From: Streptomyces chryseus
Lineage (GTDB): Bacteria; Actinomycetota; Actinomycetes; Streptomycetales; Streptomycetaceae
Assembly: GCF_014650755.1 (NCBI RefSeq)
Contig: NZ_BMVO01000004.1
Location: forward strand, 248,001 to 312,000
Direction of reading: 5' to 3'
Length of the DNA: 64,000 bases
The notes under the pieces: generated by a model
The model's input: only the letters and a program-made list of their open reading frames with translations
Told to the model about the DNA's origin: nothing
Databases searched by the model: none
Part shown: in pieces, positions 8,837 through 19,844 of the stretch
Position numbering within the stretch: the stretch's first letter is position 1
How the letters are laid out: each line of letters starts with the position of its first letter
Made by a program: the position numbers and the translations under genes

Positions 8837-10428
8837 GTACGACCGCCGCCGGCAAGGGGCCGGAGGGCCCCGGGCCCGAGGGTGCCGCCCGTACCCAGAC
8901 GCAGCACGACGACGACGCCCTGGGCGAGCTCGGCTACCGGCCGGAGCTCAAGCGCACCCTGGGCAACTTCCACACCTTCGCCGCCGGGGTCAGCTACATC
9001 TCGATCCTCACCGGCACCTTCCAGCTCTTCTACTTCGGCGTGTCCTTCGGCGGCCCCGCCTACTGGTGGTCCTGGCCGATGGTGTTCGTCGGCCAGTTCA
9101 TGGTGGCCCTGTGCTTCTGCGAGCTGGCCGCCCGCTACCCCGTCGCCGGATCGGTCTACAACTGGGCCAAGGCCATGGGCGGCCCGCACGTCGGCTGGCT
9201 CGGCGGCTGGATGATGATGACGGCCACCATGGTGACGCTGTCGGCCGTGGCGCTCGCGTACCAGATCACGCTGCCGCAGATCGACGACTGGTTCCAGTTC
9301 GTCGGCGACGGCAGCGGGAAGACAGACGCGGCGGCCAACGCGGTGCTGCTCGGCTCGGTCCTGGTGCTGTTCTCGACCCTCGTCAACGCCTTCGGCGTCA
9401 AGCTCATGGCCCGGATCAACTCCGCCGGCGTGTTCATCGAGCTGATCGCGGCCGTCGCCCTGATCGTATTCCTCGCGGCGCACATCACCCGGGGCCCCAG
9501 CAGCGTCCTGACGGAGACGTACGGCCTCGGCAGCGGGCAGAGCCTCGGCTATCTGGGCGCGTTCCTGACCGCCTCGCTCGCCTCCGCCTACGTCATGTAC
9601 GGCTTCGACACGGCGTCGTCGCTCGGGGAGGAGTCGCACAACCCCGGCAGGAACGCGCCGCGCGCCATCCTGCGCGCGCTCGTCGCGTCCTTCATCATCG
9701 GCGGTCTCATTCTGCTCTTCGCCCTGATGTCCGTACCGGACCTGGAGGCGGAGGAGCTGTCCACGGGCGGTCTCCAGTACGTCGTTCTGGAGACCCTCGG
9801 CTCGACCATCGGCGAGATCTTCCTGTGGGCCGTGGTCATCGCGATCACCGTCTGTGTGCTGGCCGTGCAGGCCGCCGGCATCCGGCTGATGTTCGCCATG
9901 GCCCGGGACAACAACCTGCCGGCGGGCTCGCGGCTCGCCCGGGTCAGCCCCCGGTTCAGGACACCCGTGGTGCCCGCCGTGCTGATCGGCGTGGTGGCCG
10001 TCGTCATCCTGGTGATCAACATCGACCAGCCGCAGATCTTCTCGGTGATCACGAGCATCGCGATCATCATGATCTACCTGGCGTACCTCCTGGTCACCGC
10101 TCCCATGCTGCTCAAGCGGCTGCGCGGCGAGTGGCACCCTGCGGAGGGCAGCTTCTCGCTCGGCAGGTTCGGGCTGCCGGTCAACATCCTCGCCGTGCTG
10201 TGGGGCGCGGCCATGGCGATCAACCTCGCCTGGCCGCGCGCCGAGGTGTACAACGCGACCGGGCCGCAGCACTGGTACCTGCGCTGGGGCGCGTTCCTCT
10301 TCATCGGCATCGTCGCCCTCGGCGGTTTCGCGTACTACTGGTTCGTGCAGCGGCACAAGACCGGCGTACTGGACGAGCACCGCTTCGAGGCCGGGGACTC
10401 CGCTCCCCCGCCGTCGGCCGCCCCGTGA
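8833..10428 (+). CDS. APC-superfamily amine/amino-acid permease
   Basis: A 531-residue cytoplasmic-membrane transporter with about 12 hydrophobic segments beginning near residue 45 (LGNFHTFAAGVSYISILTGTFQ). The amino acid-polyamine-organocation fold is indicated by the first helix and by GFDTASSLGEESHNPGRNAPRAI, the typical helix 6/loop signature. The start is GTG at 8833, overlapping the ALDH stop as GTGA, so the two are translationally coupled. With ALDH and choline oxidase around it, choline or a related quaternary amine is the probable substrate; that is context inference only. Confidence 0.85.
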   Translation: MSTTAAGKGPEGPGPEGAARTQTQHDDDALGELGYRPELKRTLGNFHTFAAGVSYISILTGTFQLFYFGVSFGGPAYWWSWPMVFVGQFMVALCFCELAARYPVAGSVYNWAKAMGGPHVGWLGGWMMMTATMVTLSAVALAYQITLPQIDDWFQFVGDGSGKTDAAANAVLLGSVLVLFSTLVNAFGVKLMARINSAGVFIELIAAVALIVFLAAHITRGPSSVLTETYGLGSGQSLGYLGAFLTASLASAYVMYGFDTASSLGEESHNPGRNAPRAILRALVASFIIGGLILLFALMSVPDLEAEELSTGGLQYVVLETLGSTIGEIFLWAVVIAITVCVLAVQAAGIRLMFAMARDNNLPAGSRLARVSPRFRTPVVPAVLIGVVAVVILVINIDQPQIFSVITSIAIIMIYLAYLLVTAPMLLKRLRGEWHPAEGSFSLGRFGLPVNILAVLWGAAMAINLAWPRAEVYNATGPQHWYLRWGAFLFIGIVALGGFAYYWFVQRHKTGVLDEHRFEAGDSAPPPSAAP

Positions 10429-10449
10429 TCCGCTGACTCTGGAGACGCA

Positions 10450-12039
10450 ATGCCCTCAGGAATCCCGTCGGACTCGTTCGACTACGTCGTGGTCGGAGGC
10501 GGTACGGCCGGAGCCGTCGTCGCGGCGCGGCTGACCGAGGACCCCGACGTCACCGTCTGCGTGGTGGAGGCCGGCCCGTCGGACGTCGGCGACGACAACA
10601 TCCTGCGGCTGGACCGGTGGATGGCGCTGCTTGAGTCCGGCTACGACTGGGACTACCCGGTCGAACCCCAGGTCAACGGCAACAGCTTCATGCGGCACGC
10701 CCGTGCCAAGGTGCTCGGCGGCTGCTCCTCGCACAACTCCTGCATCGCCTTCTGGGCTCCGGCCGAGGACCTCGACGAGTGGGGCGCGCTGGGCTGCACG
10801 GGCTGGAGCGCCGCGGACTGCTTCCCGCTCTACCAGCGGCTGGAGACCAACGACGCGCCCGGTGACCACCACGGCCGCTCGGGTCCGGTGACCATCCGTA
10901 CCGTGCCGCCGAAGGACCCGTGCGGAGCGGCGCTGCTGGAAGCGTGCACGGCCGCGGGCATTCCCACGACGCCGTTCAACACCGGGACCACCGTCGTGCG
11001 CGGCGCCCACTGGTTCCAGATCAACTCCCGCCCCGACGGCACCCGTTCGTCCGCCTCGGTCTCGTACCTCCACCCGGTCCTCGGCAGGCGGCCGAACCTG
11101 GAGGTCCGTACGGGACTGCAGGCCAGGCGGCTCCTCTTCGACGACGACGGCGACAGCGGGTCGGGCCCCACCGGCCGGCGCTGCACGGGTGTCGAGTACC
11201 TGCGACCCGACACCGTTCACACCGGCACCGTCACGGCCCGGCGCGAGGTGATCGTCGCCTGCGGCGCGATCGACTCGCCGAAGCTGCTGATGCTGTCGGG
11301 CATCGGGCCGGCCGGGCATCTGCGCGACTGCGGCGTGGGGGTACGGGTCGACTCCCCCGGCGTCGGGTCGCACCTCCAGGACCACCCCGAGGGCGTGATC
11401 ATGTGGGAGGCGAAGCAGCCCATGGTCACCTCCTCCACCCAGTGGTGGGAGATCGGCATCTTCGCGGACACCGAACCGGGCCTGGACCGGCCGGACCTGA
11501 TGTTCCACTACGGCTCGGTGCCCTTCGACATGAACACCTACCGGCGCGGCTACCCGACGACGGACAACGCCTTCTGCCTGACGCCGAACGTCACCCGGGC
11601 GCGCTCCATGGGAACGGTCCGGCTGCGCAGCCGCGACTACCGGGACAAGCCGAAGGTCGACCCCCGGTACTTCACGCACGAGCACGACATCCGGGTGATG
11701 ACGTACGGTCTGCGGCTCGCCCGCGAGATCGCCGCCCAGGCTCCGATGGCCGAGTGGGCGGGGGCGGAGCTCGCGCCGGGCCCGGACGCGACGACCGACG
11801 AGGAGCTGTTCGCGTACATCCGCGAGACGCACAACACCGTCTACCACCCGGCGGGGACCGTGCGGATGGGCGCGGCCGACGACGCCGGATCGCCTCTCGA
11901 TCCGCAGTTGCGGGTCAAGGGCGTGACGGGGCTGCGGGTGGCCGACGCCTCGGTGATGCCGTTCCTGCCCGCGGTCAATCCGTGCATCACGACGATGATG
12001 ATCGGCGAGAAGTGCGCCGACATGATCAGGGCGACCTGA
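10450..12039 (+). CDS. codA: Choline oxidase (GMC oxidoreductase)
   Basis: A 529-residue flavoprotein of the GMC family that would oxidise choline to glycine betaine in two steps with O2, releasing H2O2. The FAD-binding GGGTAG lies at 16-21. Residues defining Arthrobacter choline oxidase are all present: the FAD-linked His as H95 in GCSSHNS, Ser as S97, the trimethylammonium-binding Glu near 314 in DHPEG, His near 353 in HYGSVPFD, V464/H466 in VYHPAGT, and N510 in VNPC. Long stretches such as [15 protein letters not shown] match what I recall of that enzyme. A GGAG site precedes the ATG. The last gene of a coupled ALDH-permease-oxidase set. Confidence 0.85.
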   Translation: MPSGIPSDSFDYVVVGGGTAGAVVAARLTEDPDVTVCVVEAGPSDVGDDNILRLDRWMALLESGYDWDYPVEPQVNGNSFMRHARAKVLGGCSSHNSCIAFWAPAEDLDEWGALGCTGWSAADCFPLYQRLETNDAPGDHHGRSGPVTIRTVPPKDPCGAALLEACTAAGIPTTPFNTGTTVVRGAHWFQINSRPDGTRSSASVSYLHPVLGRRPNLEVRTGLQARRLLFDDDGDSGSGPTGRRCTGVEYLRPDTVHTGTVTARREVIVACGAIDSPKLLMLSGIGPAGHLRDCGVGVRVDSPGVGSHLQDHPEGVIMWEAKQPMVTSSTQWWEIGIFADTEPGLDRPDLMFHYGSVPFDMNTYRRGYPTTDNAFCLTPNVTRARSMGTVRLRSRDYRDKPKVDPRYFTHEHDIRVMTYGLRLAREIAAQAPMAEWAGAELAPGPDATTDEELFAYIRETHNTVYHPAGTVRMGAADDAGSPLDPQLRVKGVTGLRVADASVMPFLPAVNPCITTMMIGEKCADMIRAT

Positions 12040-12148
12040 GCGGCCGGGTCCGCGCTCCGGCCGCCGCAACGCGGTCGCAACGTACAACCTCCTAACCTCG
12101 CGCCGAGTGCCGCCCGACGGCGGGCGGCGCCGGAGGGAGGCCACCGCG

Positions 12149-13672
<1,524 letters not shown>

Positions 13673-13717
13673 GAACAGCTTCTGGGAACAGAAGGAGGGC
13701 CTTCCCCTCAGCATCAG

Positions 13718-14956
13718 TCATCGTCGGGTGCGGGCCCGGTGTCGGAAGGTGAGCGTTCCGTGCGTGGCGAGGCCCAGAACGAGACCCCAGCACGCCGAGC
13801 CGATGCCGCCGAGTGTGACGCCCGACGCCGTGGTCAGGAACGCGACCACGGCCGCGTCCCGGCCGGACTCGTCGGCGACGGCTTGGGCGAGACTCGTGGA
13901 GAACGCGCCCAGGAGAGCCACCCCGGCAACGACCGCGACCAAGTCGGCCGGCAGTGCGGTGAACAGACCCACGAGGGCGGCCCCGCACACCCCGGTCACC
14001 AGGTAGAAGAAGCCGCATGCCACCCCCGCGACATAGCGGCGCCGCGGGTCGGGGTGCGCCTCCTCGCCGGTGCAGATCGCCGCGGTGATGGCCGCCAGAT
14101 TGATCCCGTGCCCGCCGAACGGTGAGAGTGCCGCCGTGGTGAGTCCGGTGACGCCGATCAGCGTGCGATCGTCCGGGCGGTACCCGAAGGCGGTGAGGAC
14201 GGCCAGACCCGGGGCGTTCTGTGAAGCCATGGTGACGACGGTCAGAGGGAGGGCGATGCCCACCATCGCCTGAAGCGAGAAGTCGGGAGCGGTGAACACA
14301 GGGACGGCCGGGGTGATGTCGCCCGCCGCGACATGAATGCCCGGTCCCGCGGCTGTCGCGAGCACAGCGGCGAACAGGGCACAGGCCACCGCGTATCTCG
14401 GTGACCACCGCTTGACCGCGAAGTACGTGACGAGCGAGGCGAGTACGGGGACGGGGATGCTGTCCAGTGCGGAGAACACACCGGCCCCGAAGGAGAACAG
14501 CACGCCCGCGAGCATGCCGGCCACCACCCCGGGCGGCACGCGCCGCATGGCCCACCCGAAGGCGCCGGTCATCCCGACCAGCGCCATGACCAGGCCAGTG
14601 ACCAGGAACGCCCCGATCGCCTCGGCGTACGGATACGCCCCGAGGCTGCCGACCAGGACCGCTGCGCCCGGTGTCGAGAAGGCCGTGATCACCGGCATAC
14701 GGGTCCGCCAGCTCAAGGCCGCGCACGTCACACCGCTGCCGACGCACGCCGCCCAGACCCACGACGCCGTCTGCTCGTTGCTGAGCCGGCCGGTGTCCGC
14801 CGCGGCCAGCACGATCATCAACGGGCCGGAACAGGAGACCACGACCGCGACCAGCCCGGCGAGGACCGCGGAGAGCGAAGCGTCGCGGACGACGCCGCGT
14901 CGTTCCGGCCCGCCGTCCCGGCCGGGCCGGCCGGCGGCGCCCGCCCCTGCGGGCAC
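13718..14956 (-). CDS. BenE-family aromatic/organic acid transporter
   Basis: A membrane protein of about 412 residues with 11-12 hydrophobic segments, of the benzoate:H+ symporter BenE family (SLSAVLAGLVAVVVSCSGPLMIVL near the N-terminus; MASQNAPGLAVLTAFGY and SPFGGHGINLAAITAAICTG in the centre, the latter very characteristic). GTG at 14956 is chosen because it lies just after the aminotransferase stop with TAAGGA upstream; a GTG at 15010 would overlap that gene by 41 nt. It is the last gene of the minus-strand cluster. Substrate in this setting is unknown: benzoate-like acids, or the product of the neighbouring enzymes. Confidence 0.82.
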   Translation of the reverse strand: MPAGAGAAGRPGRDGGPERRGVVRDASLSAVLAGLVAVVVSCSGPLMIVLAAADTGRLSNEQTASWVWAACVGSGVTCAALSWRTRMPVITAFSTPGAAVLVGSLGAYPYAEAIGAFLVTGLVMALVGMTGAFGWAMRRVPPGVVAGMLAGVLFSFGAGVFSALDSIPVPVLASLVTYFAVKRWSPRYAVACALFAAVLATAAGPGIHVAAGDITPAVPVFTAPDFSLQAMVGIALPLTVVTMASQNAPGLAVLTAFGYRPDDRTLIGVTGLTTAALSPFGGHGINLAAITAAICTGEEAHPDPRRRYVAGVACGFFYLVTGVCGAALVGLFTALPADLVAVVAGVALLGAFSTSLAQAVADESGRDAAVVAFLTTASGVTLGGIGSACWGLVLGLATHGTLTFRHRARTRR

Positions 14957-14969
14957 CGCCCCGTGTTCC

Positions 14970-16094
14970 TTACGCCGCTCGTCGAGCGGCAGCGGCGAGT
15001 CGCCGGACACCTTCCGCGAACTCCTCGGGATCGAGTGCCTGGAACGGCAGCCGCAGGAACGCGGTGCCGGAAGGAGGTGCGGAGTCCGCCGGGTAGAAGG
15101 CCGAACCACGTGTGAGGGCAAGGCCGTCGTTCCGCGCCGACGTCAGGAAGGACTCCTCGTCGGTACGGATCGGAAGGTGGACACTGATGTAGTAGCCGCC
15201 TTCCGGTACGCACAGATGGACCTCGCCGAGGGTCTGCCGTACCGCCTCGACGGCAGCGTCATGGCGGGGGCGCAGCAACTGCCGTACGTGCTCCAGGTTC
15301 TCCTGGACGAGACCGTTCGCAAGGGCCCGCGCGGCGACCGCCTGGAGCAACGGAGCCGGGGACAGATAGATGCTCTCGGCCAGGGCCGCGAGGGCTTGGG
15401 GTGCCCCGGGCGGGCCGATGACGTACCCGACGCGCAGGCCGGGACTGAGCACCTTGCTCAGCGAGCCGATGGTCAGCACCCGCGCGCCGTCGGTGGATTC
15501 GGCCAGTTCGCCCAGAGGTGTGGGGGCAGTGCCGCTGAAGCGGAGTTCCCGGTACGGAATGTCCTCCAGGATGGTGAAGCCGTACTCGGCGGACAGACGC
15601 ACCAGTTCGCGGCGCTTGTCCTCACTCGTGGTGACACCGCTCGGGTTCTGGAAGTCCGGGATGACATAGACGAAGGCGGGGACCTTGGTCCGCAGGCGCT
15701 CCCTGAGGACGTCCAGGTCGAGACCGTCGTGCCGCAGGGGCACCCCGGACACCTGGGCCCCGTGCCGCTCGAAGATCTGCACCGCGCGGTCGTAGGTCGG
15801 TGCCTCGACCAGGACTTCGGGTGCGACGGTGTCGCGCAGCTCATGGGCCGCGAGCAGGTCGAGGGCCTGCAGAGAACCGTTGGTGACGAACACCCGGTCG
15901 GGATCGACCGAGTGGAACTTGCCGAGCTGTTCCCGGAGCTCCTGGTCACCGGTGTGGCGGCCGATGGGCGCGTACTGGAAGACCCGGTCGGGCTCCGCGG
16001 CCAGTACCGCGGAGGTGTGCTCGGCGATGGCGGCGGAGGGTATCGCGTCGAGTGGGGGGATGCCGCGAGAGAAGTGGACGGTCTGGACGGTCAC
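14970..16094 (-). CDS. PLP-dependent class I/II aminotransferase
   Basis: A 374-residue fold-type I aminotransferase of the ARO8/LysN/MocR-catalytic-domain group. PLP ligands are visible: K214 in GSLSKVLSPGLRVGYV, N150 in PDFQNPSG, D178 and Y181 in LEDIPY, and a C-terminal Arg for the substrate carboxylate. No N-terminal DNA-binding domain is present, so it is an enzyme and not a MocR regulator. It lies 46 nt downstream of the FMN hydroxyacid oxidase, suggesting that the 2-keto acid made there is transaminated, as in the Hmo/HpgT pair of 4-hydroxyphenylglycine synthesis. The amino acid is not known. Confidence 0.85.
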   Translation of the reverse strand: MTVQTVHFSRGIPPLDAIPSAAIAEHTSAVLAAEPDRVFQYAPIGRHTGDQELREQLGKFHSVDPDRVFVTNGSLQALDLLAAHELRDTVAPEVLVEAPTYDRAVQIFERHGAQVSGVPLRHDGLDLDVLRERLRTKVPAFVYVIPDFQNPSGVTTSEDKRRELVRLSAEYGFTILEDIPYRELRFSGTAPTPLGELAESTDGARVLTIGSLSKVLSPGLRVGYVIGPPGAPQALAALAESIYLSPAPLLQAVAARALANGLVQENLEHVRQLLRPRHDAAVEAVRQTLGEVHLCVPEGGYYISVHLPIRTDEESFLTSARNDGLALTRGSAFYPADSAPPSGTAFLRLPFQALDPEEFAEGVRRLAAAARRAA

Positions 16095-16140
16095 AGGTCG
16101 TCTCCTTGGAGCGAGTGGGTCGAAAGGGCCGGAGGCAGCG

Positions 16141-17211
16141 TCAGGCCCGGGTGGCGAAGTCGGGACCGATGTCGGCGACCGAGGCCGCGCCGAGTTGGAG
16201 GAGCGTGTCCTTGATCTCGTCCTTGAGGAGGCGCAGGACCGCTTCGACGCCCTCCTGACCGGCGAGTCCGAGGCCCCACAGGTAGGGCCGGCCGATGCAC
16301 ACGGCGTCCGCTCCGAGGGCGAGAGCCTTGACCACGTGGACCCCGGAGCGTATGCCGCCGTCCATCAGGACCAGGCCGCGGCCGGACACGGCCGCCGCGA
16401 CCTGTTCGAGCGCGACCAGACTCGGTATCGCGCCGTCGAGCTGGCGGCCGCCGTGGTTGGAGACGATGACCCCGTCCGCCCCGAGGTCGAGGCACCGCTC
16501 GGCGTCCTCGGCGCGCAGGATGCCCTTGACCACCAGGCGCATGCCGGTGAGGCTCCGGATCCATGCGAGGTCTTCCCATGTCAGGGGGAGGCGTTCGATG
16601 CGCGCACCGTCCGGGATCGCGCCGGTGAGGATGCCCAGGGCGCGCAGATTGCCGAAGTCGACATGGGCGGGTGTACGGAAGCCCGCTCGCCGGGTGGTGA
16701 TCCGGCGGGCCGCGTGGCTGGCGTCGACGGTGACCACCAGAGCGGTCGCGCCGGCCTCCTCCGCCAGGGCGATCGTCGCGGCGACATCCTCCCGGGACCG
16801 GTAGGCGTAGAGCTGGAACCAGCTGTCGCTCTTGACCGACCCGGTCACCTCGGGGAAGGCATGGTGACTGTCGGTGCTGACGATGGAGACCGTTCCCAGG
16901 GCCTGTGCCGCCCGGGCTGTGGCGATCTCCGCGTCGTCGTGCAGCAGCCGCTGTGGGCTGGTCGGAGCGAGCAGCACCGGCAGGGCGAGCCGCTGCCCGA
17001 ACACATCCACCGAGGTGTCCGGGTCCTCGCTCGCGCTTCCGAGAGCCCGGGGCCGCAGCCAGACCTGGTCGAACGCTTCGACATTGGCACGCACCGTGAC
17101 CTGCGTATCGGCGCCGCCGGCGACGTACGCCCAGGAAGCGGAGTCGAGCACGGAGTCAGCTGCACGCTCGAAGTCGGGCAGGGTCAATAAAGCGGACAGT
17201 TCCCTTGCCAT
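16141..17211 (-). CDS. FMN-dependent 2-hydroxyacid oxidase
   Basis: A 356-residue TIM-barrel flavoenzyme of the glycolate oxidase/lactate oxidase/mandelate dehydrogenase family, converting a 2-hydroxy acid to a 2-keto acid. Visible are the FMN-binding LLAPTSP, K229 in VVKGI, the catalytic H253 with the substrate-carboxylate Arg in SNHGGRQLDG, and DGGIRSG near the phosphate site. ATG at 17211 follows AGGAG; residues 8-9 are Leu-Leu encoded TTA-TTG, so a bldA-type TTA codon lies at 17190-17188. It sits between a TSUP permease and an aminotransferase, a setting recalling hydroxymandelate oxidase. Substrate (aliphatic or aromatic) is not decided. Confidence 0.85.
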   Translation of the reverse strand: MARELSALLTLPDFERAADSVLDSASWAYVAGGADTQVTVRANVEAFDQVWLRPRALGSASEDPDTSVDVFGQRLALPVLLAPTSPQRLLHDDAEIATARAAQALGTVSIVSTDSHHAFPEVTGSVKSDSWFQLYAYRSREDVAATIALAEEAGATALVVTVDASHAARRITTRRAGFRTPAHVDFGNLRALGILTGAIPDGARIERLPLTWEDLAWIRSLTGMRLVVKGILRAEDAERCLDLGADGVIVSNHGGRQLDGAIPSLVALEQVAAAVSGRGLVLMDGGIRSGVHVVKALALGADAVCIGRPYLWGLGLAGQEGVEAVLRLLKDEIKDTLLQLGAASVADIGPDFATRA

Positions 17212-17281
17212 TAACTCTCCTGTCTGAGATCTCACCCGTCGCCGTCGCGGAGAATTTGCCCCAGCGACGCGGGGAGTTCAC

Positions 17282-18049
17282 TTAAGCGAACTGATCGAAT
17301 CCCATCTTGATCACCATTCCGGTGACCACAAGCACCAGTACCACCCGCACGAAGCCGGAGCCCTTTTTCATCGCGGTACGTGAGCCGATCATCGCGCCCG
17401 CTATATTCCCCACAGCCATTCCGAGACCGATGGCCCACAGAACGTTCCCCTGCCACGCGAAAACCGCCAGGGCGCCCAAATTGGAAGAGGCGTTGATGAC
17501 TTTCGCCATGGCAGCGCTCTCCAGGAACTGCGTGGCAAGGAGGGTGGTGAAGGAAATAATGAGGAAGGTGCCGACTCCGGGGCCGAATACGCCGTCGTAG
17601 AAACCGATCCCGACGCCCGCCAGAACAATGGCCGTAATACGGCGGCGCCGGGTCACGACGGTAGCCGTCTGCTGCACTCCGAAACTCGGCCTGAAGGCTA
17701 CGAAAAGTGCCACCGCGACCAGCAGAGCCATGATGACGGGCCGGAAGTAACTGGTGGGCACGCTTGCCGCGGACAACGCCCCCAGCGCGCCGAACGGGAC
17801 CGCGAGCACCGCTGCCGGCACGAGGACCGAGCGGTCCAGGCGGGTACGCCGCTGGTACATGTACGCGGCGGTCGCGGTGCCCATGACGGCGGCGATCTTG
17901 TTGGTGCCGAGCGCCGTCGCGGGCGGGTACTGCGGGAAGGTCAGCAGCAGCACAGGGATGAGGAGCACCCCGCCCCCGCCCACGACGGCATCCACCCACC
18001 CGGCTGCCGTCGCGGCGACGAGCAGCCCGAGTACCTCGTACAGATCCAC
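17282..18049 (-). CDS. TSUP (TauE/SafE) family permease
   Basis: A 255-residue membrane protein with about 8 hydrophobic segments and the two internally repeated TSUP signatures: GWVDAVVGGGGVLLIPVLL near the start and GFYDGVFGPGVGTFLI in the second half. The family moves sulfur-containing or organic anions such as sulfoacetate, sulfite or hydroxy acids. The start is GTG at 18049 after GAGGAAGA. The 3' half of the gene has more A and T than its neighbours, a mild sign of recent acquisition. In this cluster an exporter for the hydroxylated product or an importer of the hydroxy-acid precursor are both possible. Confidence 0.83.
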   Translation of the reverse strand: MDLYEVLGLLVAATAAGWVDAVVGGGGVLLIPVLLLTFPQYPPATALGTNKIAAVMGTATAAYMYQRRTRLDRSVLVPAAVLAVPFGALGALSAASVPTSYFRPVIMALLVAVALFVAFRPSFGVQQTATVVTRRRRITAIVLAGVGIGFYDGVFGPGVGTFLIISFTTLLATQFLESAAMAKVINASSNLGALAVFAWQGNVLWAIGLGMAVGNIAGAMIGSRTAMKKGSGFVRVVLVLVVTGMVIKMGFDQFA

Positions 18050-18130
18050 TCTTCCTCATTCGTGTCACATGGGTCACCCTCGGGCCGCGTGGCACGACGT
18101 CAGGCGCATGGGCATGGCTGTGGGCGCGGG

Positions 18131-19120
18131 TCAGACGACGCCGCGGATGTCCGCCATCGCGGGCAGCACACGGGGGTGCCGCATCATCCGCTGAGCCCAC
18201 AGCGGGGTGGAACGCAAGGAGTAGAACCGGCGCAGCCACCGGTCCCGCCCGTCGTAGCGGGGCTGGAACGCGCTGCGCCCGTGCACCACCACGTGGTTGT
18301 CCAGGACGACGAGGTCGCCCGGCGCGAGTACCAGATCGCGGCAGACGCTCTCCAACGCCTCGGTCAGCGCACGCAACACGCGTTCCCCGCCGGCGTCGGC
18401 AGCCCGTGTGTTGTGCGAGTTGAAGCGGATGAACGGCCGGCCCGCGGGCCCGAAGACCACCGGGTGAGGCCCCGCCGAGGGGCGCGGGCCCTCGGTGTTC
18501 CGGGTGAAGGAGGTCGGGTACAGGCTGTGGAACTGTGGCTTCCGCAGCTCTGCCACCTGGTCTTCGGTGAGGAGCGGCAGCGCGTCGCGCACGGACGACA
18601 GGCGGGTCGCGGCGACCGCCTCGTGGTCCTGACGCAGACAGAGCAGCCCGAGGAAGTCCGGCCGCAGGGGATGGTGCACGTTCTCCGTGTGGAAGTCGAA
18701 AGCGACCGACCCGCTGTTCTCGATGTGGTGCTCTTCGCCGCGGACCGGGTGCACATCGTGGAACAGCGCTCCCGACTTCTCATCCTGGTATCCGACGAGG
18801 GAGCCGAGGAGGTCCGCCACGAGCATGAGAGTGCCGTTCGTGAAATGGTGGTCGAGAACCCCGATTCCATGAACCGCAGGTGTTTCCGGGGGATCGCCCA
18901 CCATCAGGCCGCGAAGCAGAAAGTGTCCATCTTCCCCGCCCCCCGCCCCGAAGTCGAGCAGAGACTTCCGCATTCCTTCGGGGAGGTCGAGTAGAAGTCC
19001 CGAAAGGACGATGGGAGGTGAGTCGGAGAGTCGGCCCGCGAGCGCAGACAACTCTCGCGTCTTGATGGCCTCGGGTTCGGTTAAGTGATAGCTCGTCACA
19101 CCTTCAGCGGTGATGGTCAC
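18131..19120 (-). CDS. Fe(II)/2-oxoglutarate amino-acid hydroxylase (clavaminate synthase/VioC-like)
   Basis: A 329-residue oxygenase of the clavaminate synthase-like group that includes AsnO, VioC and lysine hydroxylases, which hydroxylate free amino acids at an unactivated carbon. Metal ligands are H144 and E146 in FDFHTENVHH and H280 in VVVHGRSAF; R294, 14 residues on, would bind 2-oxoglutarate. The H-x-E (not H-x-D) motif is typical of this group. GTG at 19120 follows AGGAGGGGG. Leu13 is TTA (19084-19082), implying dependence on the late bldA tRNA. It is the first gene of the five-gene minus-strand cluster. Substrate is unknown; the aminotransferase suggests an amino acid made in the same pathway. 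Confidence 0.85.
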   Translation of the reverse strand: MTITAEGVTSYHLTEPEAIKTRELSALAGRLSDSPPIVLSGLLLDLPEGMRKSLLDFGAGGGEDGHFLLRGLMVGDPPETPAVHGIGVLDHHFTNGTLMLVADLLGSLVGYQDEKSGALFHDVHPVRGEEHHIENSGSVAFDFHTENVHHPLRPDFLGLLCLRQDHEAVAATRLSSVRDALPLLTEDQVAELRKPQFHSLYPTSFTRNTEGPRPSAGPHPVVFGPAGRPFIRFNSHNTRAADAGGERVLRALTEALESVCRDLVLAPGDLVVLDNHVVVHGRSAFQPRYDGRDRWLRRFYSLRSTPLWAQRMMRHPRVLPAMADIRGVV

Positions 19121-19844
19121 AATCCCCCTCCTAGCTTCGCGTTTGCACTCATCGAAGACGTTGACGAACCTAACCCGCGCAAATTCGCTCCGTCAACAAA
19201 AGATTTCGGACGGCGACCGGGCTTGTTAAAGAGAGCGGCAACTAGTGGAAAGATGAACTAATTCCACTCAAAAGGGATGACCTATCAGATACGGCGGATA
19301 CGGCGGATACGGCCCGCACCGTAAGGTGTGATCACCGCGGTTGTCCCTGACCTGCACCCGGCCTGAGCTGCCCTGATGATCTCTACGTAAAGAGGCTGCG
19401 GGACTGCGGAGGGTAGGGGCGGCCGCTCCGAAGATCGTCGACGGCCGGGAGAACGGGGTCGGTGCCGGGTGCCGCCTGTGCGCGCTTTCACGCCATCCGT
19501 CATCCGATGGGACAGGCCTCAAAGGACGTGTCCCTCCTCACACCACCAGAGGAAATTTTCCGCGCGCACCCCGGCGACCAGGGGATTCACCCCGACCCGA
19601 AGGCCGTCCGCGCTGTGGTCCCGGACGTACCGGCCGGCCGTGCTTGAGCCTCCGCTGCCGCGTGTCCGTCGAAGACGCCGCCGGCGCCGGGCCACGGAGT
19701 TGGAGGTCGCTCAGGGGCGGGGCCTGAGCCGGACCCTGGCCGTCGGTGCCGTCACCGCGATGCTCTGGGTCGCCGTGACCGCGCAGCGGTTCCGCCGCAG
19801 CCACCAGCCACCCGTGCCGGCAGGGGCTTGTGCCCCGGTGGCGG
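19121..19844. other. Long intergenic region upstream of the hydroxylase cluster
   Basis: About 720 nt without a convincing gene. The first 150 nt (19121-19270) are clearly more AT-rich than the surroundings and should hold the promoter of the minus-strand cluster; a 7-bp dyad (GTTGACG at 19160-19166, CGTCAAC at 19191-19197) lies in it. Open frames in the remainder give low-complexity Arg/Pro/Ala peptides and no motif I recognise. A 9-bp tandem repeat lies at 19288-19314. Confidence 0.5.
19288..19314 (+). repeat. 9-bp tandem repeat, three units
   Basis: GATACGGCG occurs at 19288-19296 and 19297-19305, with a third copy differing in the last base at 19306-19314. It lies in the intergenic region about 170 nt upstream of the hydroxylase start. 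Confidence 0.7.

Noticed and set aside
13718..15010. Start of the BenE-type gene at GTG 15010
   Set aside because: It would overlap the aminotransferase gene by 41 nt and add residues outside the family; GTG 14956 just after the upstream stop fits better.
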